64,000 nucleotides of DNA from Comamonas odontotermitis. GTDB lineage: Bacteria > Pseudomonadota > Gammaproteobacteria > Burkholderiales > Burkholderiaceae_C. The stretch is taken from assembly GCF_014207855.1 (NCBI RefSeq), contig NZ_JACHKZ010000013.1, positions 1 through 64,000 on the forward strand, given 5' to 3'. This document shows positions 45,733-57,458 of this stretch, one piece after another; position 1 is the stretch's first letter; each line of letters opens with the position of its first letter. The notes beneath the pieces were generated by a model. The model was not told the DNA's origin, made no database searches, and saw only the letters and a list, made by a program, of their open reading frames with translations. The position numbers and the translations under genes were made by a program.

Positions 45733-45866
45733 ATCTGTTCCCTCCGATGTTTATCGGCCCGATTGTAGGCGTTGCAGCGGTAACGGCTTGTTCTGAGATG
45801 ACGCAATGTGGCGCGCATGCTGCATCGAGCATGCGCATCCAGGGTTGGTATTGCGCAGGTTGCCGC

Positions 45867-45897
45867 AATGAAAAAAGCCCTGCAGGGCAGGGCTTTT
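45867..45897 (-). terminator. Terminator after dapD
   Basis: A perfect 11-bp stem AAAAGCCCTGC / GCAGGGCTTTT with a 3-base loop. On the minus strand it ends in six T, a classic rho-independent terminator, 22 bases past the dapD stop. Confidence 0.85.
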
Positions 45898-45918
45898 GGG
45901 GAGCAGCGCGGGTGCGGC

Positions 45919-46743
45919 TCAGTCGCGCAGCAGGTCGTTGATGCTGGTCTTGGCGCGCGTCTCGGCCGTCACCTGCTTGACGATCACCGCGCAGTACAGG
46001 CTGTGGCTGCCGTCCTTCGATGGCATGGAGCCGCTCACCACCACCGAGCCCGATGGGATGCGGCCATAGGTGATTTCGCCAGTCATGCGGTTGTAGATCT
46101 TGGTGGATTGGCTGATGTACACGCCCATCGACACCACGGAGTTTTCTTCGACGATCACGCCTTCCACGATTTCGGAGCGGGCGCCGATGAAGCAGTTGTC
46201 TTCAATGATCGTGGGGTTGGCTTGCAGGGGTTCGAGCACGCCGCCCAGGCCCACGCCGCCGGAGAGGTGGACGTTCTTGCCCACTTGCGCGCAGGAGCCC
46301 ACGGTGGCCCAGGTGTCCACCATGGTGCCTTCGCCCACGTAGGCGCCAATGTTCACGTACGATGGCATCAGGATGGCACCCTTGGCCACGAAGCTGCCGC
46401 GGCGAGCCACAGCGGGCGGCACCACGCGCACGCCGGTGGCGGCAATGTCCATGTCGTTCATGTTGGCGAACTTGGTGGGCACCTTGTCGTAGAAATTCAG
46501 GGCACCCGCCTGCATCAGCACGTTGTCGTTCAGGCGGAAGGACAGCAGCACGGCCTTCTTGATCCATTGGTGCACGGTCCATTGGCCCACGCCCTCACGG
46601 GTGGCCACGCGCAGCTCGCCCTTGTCCAGCGCGTTGATCACGTATTCGACGGCGTCCACGATTTCCTTGGGAGCCGAGGCAGGCGACAAGGTGGTACGGT
46701 TTTCCCAGGCGGATTCGATGATGGTTTGCAGTTGTTGCGTCAT
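45919..46743 (-). CDS. dapD: Tetrahydrodipicolinate N-succinyltransferase
   Basis: 274 residues, typical length. It transfers succinyl from succinyl-CoA to tetrahydrodipicolinate in lysine synthesis. Left-handed beta-helix hexapeptide repeats are clear from about residue 105 on ([21 protein letters not shown] and similar). It starts 3 bp after dapC ends on the same strand. The pathway partner dapE lies further down the same strand. Confidence 0.96.
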   Translation of the reverse strand: MTQQLQTIIESAWENRTTLSPASAPKEIVDAVEYVINALDKGELRVATREGVGQWTVHQWIKKAVLLSFRLNDNVLMQAGALNFYDKVPTKFANMNDMDIAATGVRVVPPAVARRGSFVAKGAILMPSYVNIGAYVGEGTMVDTWATVGSCAQVGKNVHLSGGVGLGGVLEPLQANPTIIEDNCFIGARSEIVEGVIVEENSVVSMGVYISQSTKIYNRMTGEITYGRIPSGSVVVSGSMPSKDGSHSLYCAVIVKQVTAETRAKTSINDLLRD

Positions 46744-46746
46744 GGT

Positions 46747-47955
46747 TTAACGTTGTTTCCAGGATTGAATGAATTGCACGATGCGTTGGGCTGCCTGCAG
46801 GCATTCGGCGGTTTCTGCCACCAGTGCCATGCGCACACGCCCTGCGCCCGGGTTGGTACCGTTGAAGTCGCGGGCCAGATAACTGCCCGGCAGAACCGTC
46901 ACATTGTATTGAGCATACAGCTCGCGGGCGAACTCGGTATCCGACAGGCCCATGTGTGCGGGCACGCCAGCCCACAGGTAGAAGCTCGCATCGGGCAGCT
47001 GCACATCCATCACGCCAGACAGGAGCGGCGTCACTTCGGCAAACTTTCTGCGGTATTGTTCGCGGTTGTCGTGTACGTGGGCTTCGTCGCCCCAGGCAGC
47101 AATGCTGGCGGTTTGCACCGATGGGCACATGGCACCACCCTGGTAGGTGCGGTACAGCGCAAAGGATTTGATCAGATCGGCGTCACCTGCGACAAAGCCG
47201 CTGCGCAGGCCAGGTACATTGCTGCGCTTGGAGAGGCTGGTGAAGGACATCAGCCGCTTGAAGTCCGTGCGGCCCAGCTTGGCCGCGGCCTCCATGCCGC
47301 CCAGCGGTGGCTCGTCACGGAAGTAGATTTCGCTGTAGCACTCGTCCGACGCAATCACGAAACCGTAGCGGTCCGACAGCGCAAACAGCTTCTTCCACTC
47401 TTCCAATGGCATTACCGCGCCCGTGGGGTTGCCCGGAGAGCAGACAAAGATCAGTTGCGTGCGCTGCCAGATGGCCTCGGGTACGCTGTCCCAATCCACC
47501 GCAAAGTTCTTCGCGGCAATGCTGGGAACGTAGTACGGGGTGGCCCCGGCGAGCAGGGTGGCGCCTTCGTAGATCTGGTAGAACGGATTGGGGCACAGCA
47601 CGATCGGGTCGGGCTTGCTTGCGTCCACCACGGTCTGGGTGAACGCAAACAGGGCCTCGCGGCTGCCATTGACCGGCAGGGTGTGCTTCTGGCCATCCAC
47701 CTGCAGGCCATAGCGGGTGTTCAGCCACGCCGCAAACGCATCGCGCAGCGCGGGCGTGCCGGCGGTCGCGGGGTAGCTGGCCAATCCGGCCAGATTGTCG
47801 GCCAGCGCCTGCTTGATGAAGGCGGGTGTGGGATGGCGCGGCTCGCCGATACCCAGGCTGATGGGGGGGATGTCAGCCGGTGGAGTGACGCCGGCAAACA
47901 GCTGACGCAGCCGCTCAAACGGATAGGGCTGCAGTTTCTGGAGCAAGGGGTTCAT
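46747..47955 (-). CDS. dapC: Succinyldiaminopimelate transaminase
   Basis: 402 residues from the ATG at 47955 (MNPLLQKLQPYPFERL, the usual start). A class I/II aminotransferase with PPISLGIGEPRHPTP near the N-terminus, the PLP lysine in SFTSLSKRSNVPGLRSG, and CSPGNPTGAV. It makes N-succinyl-diaminopimelate from the keto acid, between the DapD and DapE steps. It is the first gene of the dap cluster and nearly touches dapD. Confidence 0.94.
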   Translation of the reverse strand: MNPLLQKLQPYPFERLRQLFAGVTPPADIPPISLGIGEPRHPTPAFIKQALADNLAGLASYPATAGTPALRDAFAAWLNTRYGLQVDGQKHTLPVNGSREALFAFTQTVVDASKPDPIVLCPNPFYQIYEGATLLAGATPYYVPSIAAKNFAVDWDSVPEAIWQRTQLIFVCSPGNPTGAVMPLEEWKKLFALSDRYGFVIASDECYSEIYFRDEPPLGGMEAAAKLGRTDFKRLMSFTSLSKRSNVPGLRSGFVAGDADLIKSFALYRTYQGGAMCPSVQTASIAAWGDEAHVHDNREQYRRKFAEVTPLLSGVMDVQLPDASFYLWAGVPAHMGLSDTEFARELYAQYNVTVLPGSYLARDFNGTNPGAGRVRMALVAETAECLQAAQRIVQFIQSWKQR

Positions 47956-48048
47956 AAGCGAACCATTATCACGCAGCGGCCAGGGCTTTGGCGCAGTACG
48001 CGGGCAAGCCAAGCCCGCTTTGTGTGCCGCCTGCGCGACGTTTGGCCG

Positions 48049-48804
48049 CTATGCCTGGTTCGAGCCGCCGCGCTGTTGCCTGGCCTTGGCCAGAATGGCG
48101 GCAATCATCGCCTTTTTGTCTGGGTGCGTCGCCTCCGCCGCTGGTGTGGTGCCGCCGTTCGTAACCTTGCTCGGCATAGGGGTTGCAGCCGGTGTGCTGC
48201 TGGCGACCAGGCGGTCTTTGGCGGGAGCAGGTGAGGTTTGAAGGTTTTTTGCGGGTTTGCGCACATTGGATGAGCGCCGAAAACTATGCTTTTGATAGCG
48301 TTTTCGTGCCTGGACGGCCTGCTCCTGGCTCCACGCTGCCCAGCCGGTGGCCTCTGCGCTGGCATTGTCCAGCTCAATGCAATCCACGGGGCATACGGGC
48401 AGGCACAGCTCGCAACCCGTACAGGCCTCGGCAATGATGGTGTGCATGCGTTTGTTGGCACCCAGAATGGCGTCGGTGGGGCAGACCTTGATGCACAGGG
48501 TGCAGCCGATACACCAGTTTTCGTCGATGCGGGCGAGCACGCGCGGCGCCTCTACACCATTGTCAGGGTTGAGTGGCAGCGCTGGCTGGCCAGTGATGGC
48601 CGCCAGGCGCGCGATGCCTTCCTCTCCACCGGGGGGGCACTGGTTGATGGCCGCTGCACCGGCGGCAATGGCCTCGGCATAGCGGCGGCAATCAGGGTAG
48701 CCGCAGCGCGTGCACTGGGTCTGCGGCAGGGCCTGGTCAATGGCATCAATGAAAACAGCCAGCGCTGAGGCTGGCTGCTGGGGGGGAGGGAATGGATCGG
48801 TCAC
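48049..48804 (-). CDS. RnfB/RsxB-like ferredoxin
   Basis: 251 residues. An N-terminal four-iron cluster domain with CTRCGYPDCRRYAEAI and a later Cys in INQCPPGG is followed by two classic 4Fe-4S motifs, CIGCTLCIKVCPTDAI and CTGCELCLPVCPVDCI. The C-terminal 90 residues are Lys/Ala/Pro-rich and disordered in appearance. Unlike true RnfB there is no N-terminal membrane segment, and no other rnf gene is near, so it is probably a soluble electron carrier. Its start overlaps the phaZ stop (ATGA is not exact but the genes overlap by 4 bases). Confidence 0.88.
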   Translation of the reverse strand: MTDPFPPPQQPASALAVFIDAIDQALPQTQCTRCGYPDCRRYAEAIAAGAAAINQCPPGGEEGIARLAAITGQPALPLNPDNGVEAPRVLARIDENWCIGCTLCIKVCPTDAILGANKRMHTIIAEACTGCELCLPVCPVDCIELDNASAEATGWAAWSQEQAVQARKRYQKHSFRRSSNVRKPAKNLQTSPAPAKDRLVASSTPAATPMPSKVTNGGTTPAAEATHPDKKAMIAAILAKARQQRGGSNQA

Positions 48805-50129
48805 ACCGTTTGCAAGTTGCTCTGCTTGGAAACCGTGGATTTTACCGTGCGGGCCTTGGCGGGGAGTTCACTATGGGCCAGGATGAAGTCCTTGAGCACA
48901 GGATAGACCATGTTGCGCCAGCGCTTGCCGCTGAAGATGCCGTAGTGACCGGCGCCCTTGACCTCGAAGTGGCGGTTTCCCGATCCCTTGAGGCCGGTAC
49001 ACAGGTCGTGTGCAGCCTGGGTCTGGCCGGAGCCGGAGATGTCGTCCAGTTCGCCTTCCACCGTCAGCAGCGCGGTGTACTGGATATCCTGCGGCCGCAC
49101 GAGTTCTGCCACGCCTTCGGGCGAGCGCACCTGCCAGGTGCCCTTGACGAGGGCGAAGTCCTGAAACACCGTCTTGAGCGTTTCCAGGTAATAGGCGGCA
49201 TCCATGTCGAGCACGGCGTTGTACTCGTCATAGAACTGGCGGTGGTGTTCTGCGCTTTCCTCATCGCCCTTGAGCAGGTCTTTGAAGTAGTCGTAGTGGC
49301 TCATCGCATGGCGGTCCGGGTTCATGCTGACAAAACCCATGTGCTGCAGGAAACCAGGGTAGACCTTGCGGCCGGCACCGGGGAAATTGGCAGGCACCGG
49401 GTAGATCACATTGTTTTCGAACCACTGGATATCGTGCGTGGTGGCCAGGTTGTTGACTGCGGTGGGCGAGCGGCGCGCATCGATCGGGCCGCCCATCATC
49501 GTCATCGACAATGGCGTCTGCTCTCCGCGGCTGGCCATCAGCGATACGGCGGCAAGCACGGGTACGGTAGGCTGGCAGACGCTCACCACATGGCAGGCGC
49601 CATAGATTTCCTGAATATGGCGGATGAAATCCTGCACATAGTTCACATAGTCATCCAGATGGAACTCTCCGGAGGACTGCGGCACCAGGCGGGCATTGGT
49701 CCAGTCAGTGATATAGACCTTGTGGCCTTCGAGCATGGTGCGCACCGTCTCGCGCAGCAAGGTGGCGTAGTGGCCCGACAGCGGAGCCACGATCAGCACA
49801 GCTGGCTGCCCCTTCATGGCGGTGAGGGTGGCTGGATCGTCTGAAAAGCGCTTGAAGCGGCGCAGTTCGCAAAATGGCTTGGTCAGCTCCACACGCTCGT
49901 GCACGGCAATGTCGTGGTCACCAGCGGTGATGGTGTTGATGTTGAATGCGGGTTTTTCGTAGTCCTTGCCCAGTCGGTAGAGCAGGTCAAAGCCCGCCGA
50001 AGCGCGTTGAACAGCGGTGGTCTGACTGACAGGCCACAGGGGATTGCTCAACATCTTGGATGTTGCATGCGCGTATTCGGCAAATGGCTCCATCAGGGCG
50101 CGCTGGGTTTCGTAGAGTTGGTACAGCAT
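48801..50129 (-). CDS. phaZ: Intracellular polyhydroxyalkanoate depolymerase
   Basis: 442 residues; the ATG at 50129 has CGGAG a few bases upstream. It matches the Ralstonia-type intracellular PHB depolymerase: the nucleophile is a Cys in VVSVCQPTVPVLAAV rather than a Ser, with the acid in VEGELDDISG and His in VKGAGHYGIFSGKRW. It breaks down stored PHB granules, so the organism probably makes PHB. It overlaps the ferredoxin gene by 4 bases. A palindrome and a TTGC-ATC-GCAA repeat lie upstream. Confidence 0.92.
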   Translation of the reverse strand: MLYQLYETQRALMEPFAEYAHATSKMLSNPLWPVSQTTAVQRASAGFDLLYRLGKDYEKPAFNINTITAGDHDIAVHERVELTKPFCELRRFKRFSDDPATLTAMKGQPAVLIVAPLSGHYATLLRETVRTMLEGHKVYITDWTNARLVPQSSGEFHLDDYVNYVQDFIRHIQEIYGACHVVSVCQPTVPVLAAVSLMASRGEQTPLSMTMMGGPIDARRSPTAVNNLATTHDIQWFENNVIYPVPANFPGAGRKVYPGFLQHMGFVSMNPDRHAMSHYDYFKDLLKGDEESAEHHRQFYDEYNAVLDMDAAYYLETLKTVFQDFALVKGTWQVRSPEGVAELVRPQDIQYTALLTVEGELDDISGSGQTQAAHDLCTGLKGSGNRHFEVKGAGHYGIFSGKRWRNMVYPVLKDFILAHSELPAKARTVKSTVSKQSNLQTV

Positions 50130-50171
50130 CAAAACTCCGTTAATGTTGCATCGCAATATAGCAGCACCGTG

Positions 50172-50202
50172 TTACGCCGAGAATCAAAATTTCTCAGCGT
50201 AA
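50172..50202. promoter_or_regulatory. Palindrome upstream of phaZ
   Basis: TTACGC-C-GAGAA and TTCTC-A-GCGTAA form a 12-bp stem with one mismatch around a 7-base loop, 43 bases before the phaZ start. There is no T run, so a regulator site or mRNA structure is more likely than a terminator. A second inverted repeat TTGC-ATC-GCAA at 50146-50156 lies between it and the ribosome site. Confidence 0.45.
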
Positions 50203-50313
50203 ACACGGGTGGGGTGGTGCTTCTTGTGTAAACAAATGTTGTTGCCAGCTATGGATTGGCACGAGAGTAGGTGCCAACCCTGGGGTGCCAGGGTGGCAGT
50301 CGTTACGGTGCTT

Positions 50314-51387
50314 TCAGGCAGCGGTGCGCCGCGTGGGCTGGTGCAGTTCCAGCCACTCTTCGAACGCCTCGCGGGCGGAGTTGCGCAGGCTGCGGCGGAA
50401 ACGCTGTTTGTCCTCCAGATAGAGGCAGTGGCGCATTACCGTGAACGGGTTGAAGCTGCTGCTGGGATAACGGTGCTGAAAATCGGCTTTGTAGTGGCGC
50501 GCCGTGGAAATATGCTTTTGCACCACGGCAAACAGCCAGGATGCCTGGCGCACGCCGAAATCGTTGACCAGTTCGTCAATGAAGAACTCCACCTTCTGCG
50601 GATCGAAATCGTAACCGGGGAAATGGCGTTGTCCAAAAGCAACAAACCCAAAGGCGTCGAGCGGCTCGTTGCCATCCAGATGGGGTGGAGGCGCAGTGTC
50701 GGCTTCGTCCTCAGGGTCTGCGCGCGACAGCGCCAGGGCCTGGTTGGTTTCGTTGCGGATCTGTAGGAACTCACGGTCCGCGAGCTCAAACAGGGCAGAG
50801 AGGATGTTGATGCGCCGTTTGAGATTGGTGGGAATCGACTTCTTGTATTTGATCTTGTGGTCCAGCTCGCTCCACGAGTCCTGGATGATGGTGCGAATCT
50901 GCAGCTCGAACGCTTGCTGGGCATACGCCTTGTGTTCCGAGAGCTGCGCCTGCTCATTGTTGAAGCGCAGATCCATGTGGATGCCCTTGTAGCCGAAATC
51001 GGATTCGGAATCCTCCATGGGGGCCGTCTTGTCGGTGATCTCGATCACGTCGAAGTATTCGCGCACCTTGGCCATGATGGCAGGCGGCTCATCCTCGTAC
51101 AGGCACACCACACGCACGCCGATCAGGTCGGTGATGTAGTCGCCAATGGCGTAGCTCTCGGTGCGGTCTTCCAGCGCATTGCGGTATTTGCGCTTGAACT
51201 TGCGCACAGCCTCTTCAGCGTTTTTGACGCGGCATTCGATCTTGGCAATATTGACGCCGGGCAAGCCCTGAAGAATGGCTTCGATCAGCGCGTTGAACGA
51301 AGCGGCTGCCGCCTTGAGCGTTGGCAGGCGCTGGGCGTACTCGGCCAGGAACTCTTGTTTACGAAGTTCAAAATCATGAAATGGCAT
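50314..51387 (-). CDS. RelA/SpoT-domain (p)ppGpp synthetase-like protein
   Basis: 357 residues. The synthetase core is intact: DLIGVRVVCLYEDEP (about 86-100), FGYKGIHMDLRF (GTP-binding Tyr and His), ELQIRTIIQDSWSELDHKIKYK. There is no hydrolase, TGS or ACT domain, so it is a small-alarmone-synthetase-like enzyme, with a C-terminal extension of about 150 residues of unknown role. Expected product is pppGpp/ppGpp or a related nucleotide. It lies 22 bp downstream of the PerM-type gene on the same strand. No antitoxin gene is apparent next to it. Confidence 0.85.
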   Translation of the reverse strand: MPFHDFELRKQEFLAEYAQRLPTLKAAAASFNALIEAILQGLPGVNIAKIECRVKNAEEAVRKFKRKYRNALEDRTESYAIGDYITDLIGVRVVCLYEDEPPAIMAKVREYFDVIEITDKTAPMEDSESDFGYKGIHMDLRFNNEQAQLSEHKAYAQQAFELQIRTIIQDSWSELDHKIKYKKSIPTNLKRRINILSALFELADREFLQIRNETNQALALSRADPEDEADTAPPPHLDGNEPLDAFGFVAFGQRHFPGYDFDPQKVEFFIDELVNDFGVRQASWLFAVVQKHISTARHYKADFQHRYPSSSFNPFTVMRHCLYLEDKQRFRRSLRNSAREAFEEWLELHQPTRRTAA

Positions 51388-51408
51388 GCCAGGCTTTCAA
51401 GCGGCGTA

Positions 51409-52503
51409 TCAGTTTTGGTTGTCGGGCGGCGCCAGGCTGTCTGCGGGCACGCCGATCTGGGCCTGCGGTGCAAACAGATCCCACACTGCGATGAACAGGG
51501 CTGCAATCAGCGGGCCGATGACAAATCCGGTCAGCCCGAACAGCGACAGGCCGCCCAGGGTAGAGATCAGAATCAGGTAATCGGGCATCTTGGTGTCCTT
51601 GCCCACCAGCAGGGGGCGCAGGATATTGTCCACCATGCCCATGACACCTGCGCCATAGGCGGCCAGCACAATGCCTTGCCAATTTGCACCGGTTGCCAGG
51701 AAATAGATGGCGACAGGCGCCCACACGATGGCAGCTCCCACCGCAGGCAGCAGTGACAGGAAAGCCATCACCACGCCCCACAGCAAGGCACCGTCAATGT
51801 CCAGAATCCAGAAAATGATGCCGCCCAGCGCACCCTGGGTTGCCGCAACGGCCAGGTTGCCTTTGACGGTGGCGCGCACCACCGTGATGAACTTTGCGCC
51901 CAGCTTTTGCTTGTGCGAATCGTCCAGCGGTACAGCAGCGTAGATCTTGCGCACCAGCACCTTGCCATCCCGCAGGAAGAAGAACAGCAGGTACAGCATG
52001 ATGCAGAAGCTCACGAGAAAGCCCATGGTGTTCTGGCCGATGGCCAGCACCTTGGTCGCCACGAACTGGCTGGCCTGTACCGAAATGCCGGAGATCTTTT
52101 CCTGAATGACCTTGGGGTCATTGAGGTTGAAGCGGGCCAGCAGATCAATCAGCCACTGGGGCAGGGCGTTGTAGATCTGCTGGAAATACTGGCCGAAATT
52201 CATCTGGCCGGTATGCACACGCTCATAGATCGCTGCAGACTCCTTGGCGAGCGAGATCGACAGCAGAATGAGGGGCAGAATCACCAGCACAAGGCACAGC
52301 GACAGCGTAATCAGGGCCGCGATAGTCGGGTATTTGGGGAATTTGGCCGCAATCTTTTTGTGTAGAGGTGTAAACACAACAGCAAATATCACCCCCCAGA
52401 ATACAGCCCCCTGGAAGGGGAACAGCACTGCAAAAAACGCAATGGTGACGGCAATTAGCAGCAAGATAAATGCTTTGTCGTGAAGAGATCGGGTATTGAG
52501 CAT
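51409..52503 (-). CDS. AI-2E/PerM-family membrane permease
   Basis: 364 residues from the ATG at 52503 (an ATG two codons earlier is equally possible). About eight membrane segments, with PFQGAVFWGVIFAVVFTPLHKK near the N-terminus, a cytoplasmic loop with AKFPKYPTIAAL, a periplasmic loop with VHTGQMNFGQYFQ and the C-terminal segments with GLSLFGLTGFVIGPLIAALF, typical of the AI-2E transporter family. Substrates of most members are unknown. It is divergent from sucA across 246 bp and precedes the synthetase gene. Confidence 0.87.
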   Translation of the reverse strand: MLNTRSLHDKAFILLLIAVTIAFFAVLFPFQGAVFWGVIFAVVFTPLHKKIAAKFPKYPTIAALITLSLCLVLVILPLILLSISLAKESAAIYERVHTGQMNFGQYFQQIYNALPQWLIDLLARFNLNDPKVIQEKISGISVQASQFVATKVLAIGQNTMGFLVSFCIMLYLLFFFLRDGKVLVRKIYAAVPLDDSHKQKLGAKFITVVRATVKGNLAVAATQGALGGIIFWILDIDGALLWGVVMAFLSLLPAVGAAIVWAPVAIYFLATGANWQGIVLAAYGAGVMGMVDNILRPLLVGKDTKMPDYLILISTLGGLSLFGLTGFVIGPLIAALFIAVWDLFAPQAQIGVPADSLAPPDNQN

Positions 52504-52749
52504 CGCCATTTCGCCAAAATTAGATAGCGCAAATGTATCTGACTTGGCGGGTTCGTAGCGTCGTCCAAAGTAGATGCTTGGTGCGCCTGACCCCTGGCCG
52601 GACGATATGGGCCGAAAGTGGCACAATACCCCCCGTTCGGCCCTTCCCAGCCACAGTCGCATCCGCCAACCGGTTCAGCCGTGTCGCGGAAGGTTGTTTA
52701 TATGCACCAGCTAATGCTTTCCAGAGGAAAGCGGAGGTCAGCGGAGAAA

Positions 52750-55629
<2,880 letters not shown>

Positions 55630-55671
55630 GCACTCAGACAGCTCTTATCAACGAACACAGAAAGCATTTTT

Positions 55672-56931
55672 ATGGCAATCGTAGAAGTCAAAGTTCCTCA
55701 GCTGTCCGAGTCGGTCGCTGAGGCCACCATGCTCAATTGGAAGAAGAAGGCCGGCGAAGCCGTTGCAGCCGACGAAATCCTGATCGAGATCGAGACCGAC
55801 AAGGTCGTTCTGGAAGTGCCCGCACCGGCTGCCGGTGTGCTCGCCGAGATCGTGCAAGGCGACGGCGCCACCGTGGTGGCCGACCAACTGATCGCCAAGA
55901 TCGATACCGAAGCCGTGGCTGGCGCTGCAGCAGCGCCAGCTGCTGCCCCTGCACAGGCCGCTGCCGCACCGGCACCGGCTGCAGCCCCTGCCGCCACCGG
56001 CGGCAACAAGGGTGATGTGGCCATGCCTGCAGCTGCCAAGCTGCTGGCAGACAACAACCTGCCAGTGGGCGCGGTTGCTGGTTCCGGCAAGGATGGCCGT
56101 GTGACCAAGGGTGACGTGTTGGCTGCTGTGGCCGGGGGCGTCAAGTCCACCGCTGCGGTGATTCCTACCGGCGTACCTGCCAAGTCGCTGCCGCAAGTGG
56201 CATCGCCTGCTGGTTCGCAAGACCTGGGCGAGCGCCCAGAGCAGCGCGTGCCGATGAGCCGTCTGCGTGCCCGTATCGCTGAGCGTCTGCTGCAATCGCA
56301 GTCGACCAACGCCATCCTGACCACGTTCAACGAAGTGAACATGGCTCCCGTGATGGCGCTGCGCAAGAAGTTCCAGGACGACTTCACCAAGGAACATGGT
56401 GTCAAGCTGGGTTTCATGTCCTTCTTCGTGAAGGCGGCAGTGCATGCGCTCAAGAAGTACCCCGTGCTGAACGCATCGGTCGATGGCACCGACATCATCT
56501 ACCACGGTTACTTCGACATCGGTATCGCCGTGGGCTCGCCACGCGGCCTGGTGGTGCCCATCCTGCGCAATGCCGACCAGATGAGCTTTGCCGACATCGA
56601 GAAGAAGATTGCCGAATTCGGCAAGAAGGCTGCAGACGGCAAGCTGGGCATTGAAGACATGACCGGCGGCACGTTCTCCATCTCCAATGGCGGTACCTTC
56701 GGCTCGATGATGTCCACCCCCATCATCAACCCGCCTCAATCGGCCATTCTGGGCGTGCACGCCACCAAGGACCGTGCCGTGGTGGAGAACGGCCAGGTGG
56801 TGGTTCGTCCGATGAACTACTTCGCCATGTCGTACGACCACCGCATCATCGACGGCCGCGAAGCCGTGCTGGGCCTGGTCGCCATGAAGGATGCGCTGGA
56901 AGACCCATCGCGTCTGCTGTTCGACCTGTAA
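55672..56931 (+). CDS. sucB: 2-oxoglutarate dehydrogenase E2 (dihydrolipoyl succinyltransferase)
   Basis: 419 residues. One lipoyl domain with the lipoate Lys in [12 protein letters not shown] (Lys44), an Ala/Pro linker at about 82-115, a peripheral-subunit-binding domain ([22 protein letters not shown]), then the catalytic core ending with [15 protein letters not shown] (His and Asp active site). It passes succinyl groups to CoA. It is 42 bp after sucA and 18 bp before the lipoprotein gene. Confidence 0.97.
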   Translation: MAIVEVKVPQLSESVAEATMLNWKKKAGEAVAADEILIEIETDKVVLEVPAPAAGVLAEIVQGDGATVVADQLIAKIDTEAVAGAAAAPAAAPAQAAAAPAPAAAPAATGGNKGDVAMPAAAKLLADNNLPVGAVAGSGKDGRVTKGDVLAAVAGGVKSTAAVIPTGVPAKSLPQVASPAGSQDLGERPEQRVPMSRLRARIAERLLQSQSTNAILTTFNEVNMAPVMALRKKFQDDFTKEHGVKLGFMSFFVKAAVHALKKYPVLNASVDGTDIIYHGYFDIGIAVGSPRGLVVPILRNADQMSFADIEKKIAEFGKKAADGKLGIEDMTGGTFSISNGGTFGSMMSTPIINPPQSAILGVHATKDRAVVENGQVVVRPMNYFAMSYDHRIIDGREAVLGLVAMKDALEDPSRLLFDL

Positions 56932-56949
56932 TCAGGCAGTCGGCTCGTC

Positions 56950-57456
56950 ATGGCGCGTGTCTTGGTGATAGCGGCCTCTGCGCTGGTGCTTGCTGCGTGC
57001 GGCGCCACACGTCCTGCCAAGGACGTGACTGCGCAGAGCTGGAGCGGGGATTACCGTTTCCAGTGGCAGGCCAACACCCAGGCGATGCGCCGTGGCTTGC
57101 CCGCACCCGAGAAGGTGCAGATACGCCCGGTGACCGCGGTATCCGTCAAGGATGTGCCAGGTGCCAGGCTGGACAATGGCCCGCAATGGGCCATTTCGTT
57201 TGTGGGCGAGGCGGGCAAGCCGCTGCCGCTCAGGCCTTTCAAGGCAGACGGCTACCGGGATTTCGGCTGGGAGCAGCAACGCGCCAGCGGGCAGATCGCG
57301 TGTCTGGAGTCGGGCGCGTTCATGTTTCTGTGCCGCGTGCCTGCAGGAGCCACGGTTTCGTTTGGCCGTTCGGACGATGAGCAACTGACAAGCAAGACAG
57401 GCCTGTTTGGTGTGATCCTGCACCAGGGCAGTTTTGAACTAACACCATTGGAATAA
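56950..57456 (+). CDS. Lipoprotein encoded between sucB and lpdA
   Basis: 168 residues. A signal peptide with lipobox (LVLAAC, Cys17) and a mature part with GPQWAISFVGEAGKPLPLRPFKADGY and IACLESGAFMFLCRVPAG. No known domain was recognised. It starts 18 bp after sucB and ends 2 bp before lpdA, so it is translated within the 2-oxoglutarate dehydrogenase operon. An envelope lipoprotein has no evident link to this cytoplasmic complex. The coding frame is well supported by the spacing, the lipobox and the lack of overlap. Confidence 0.82.
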   Translation: MARVLVIAASALVLAACGATRPAKDVTAQSWSGDYRFQWQANTQAMRRGLPAPEKVQIRPVTAVSVKDVPGARLDNGPQWAISFVGEAGKPLPLRPFKADGYRDFGWEQQRASGQIACLESGAFMFLCRVPAGATVSFGRSDDEQLTSKTGLFGVILHQGSFELTPLE

Positions 57457-57458
57457 TC

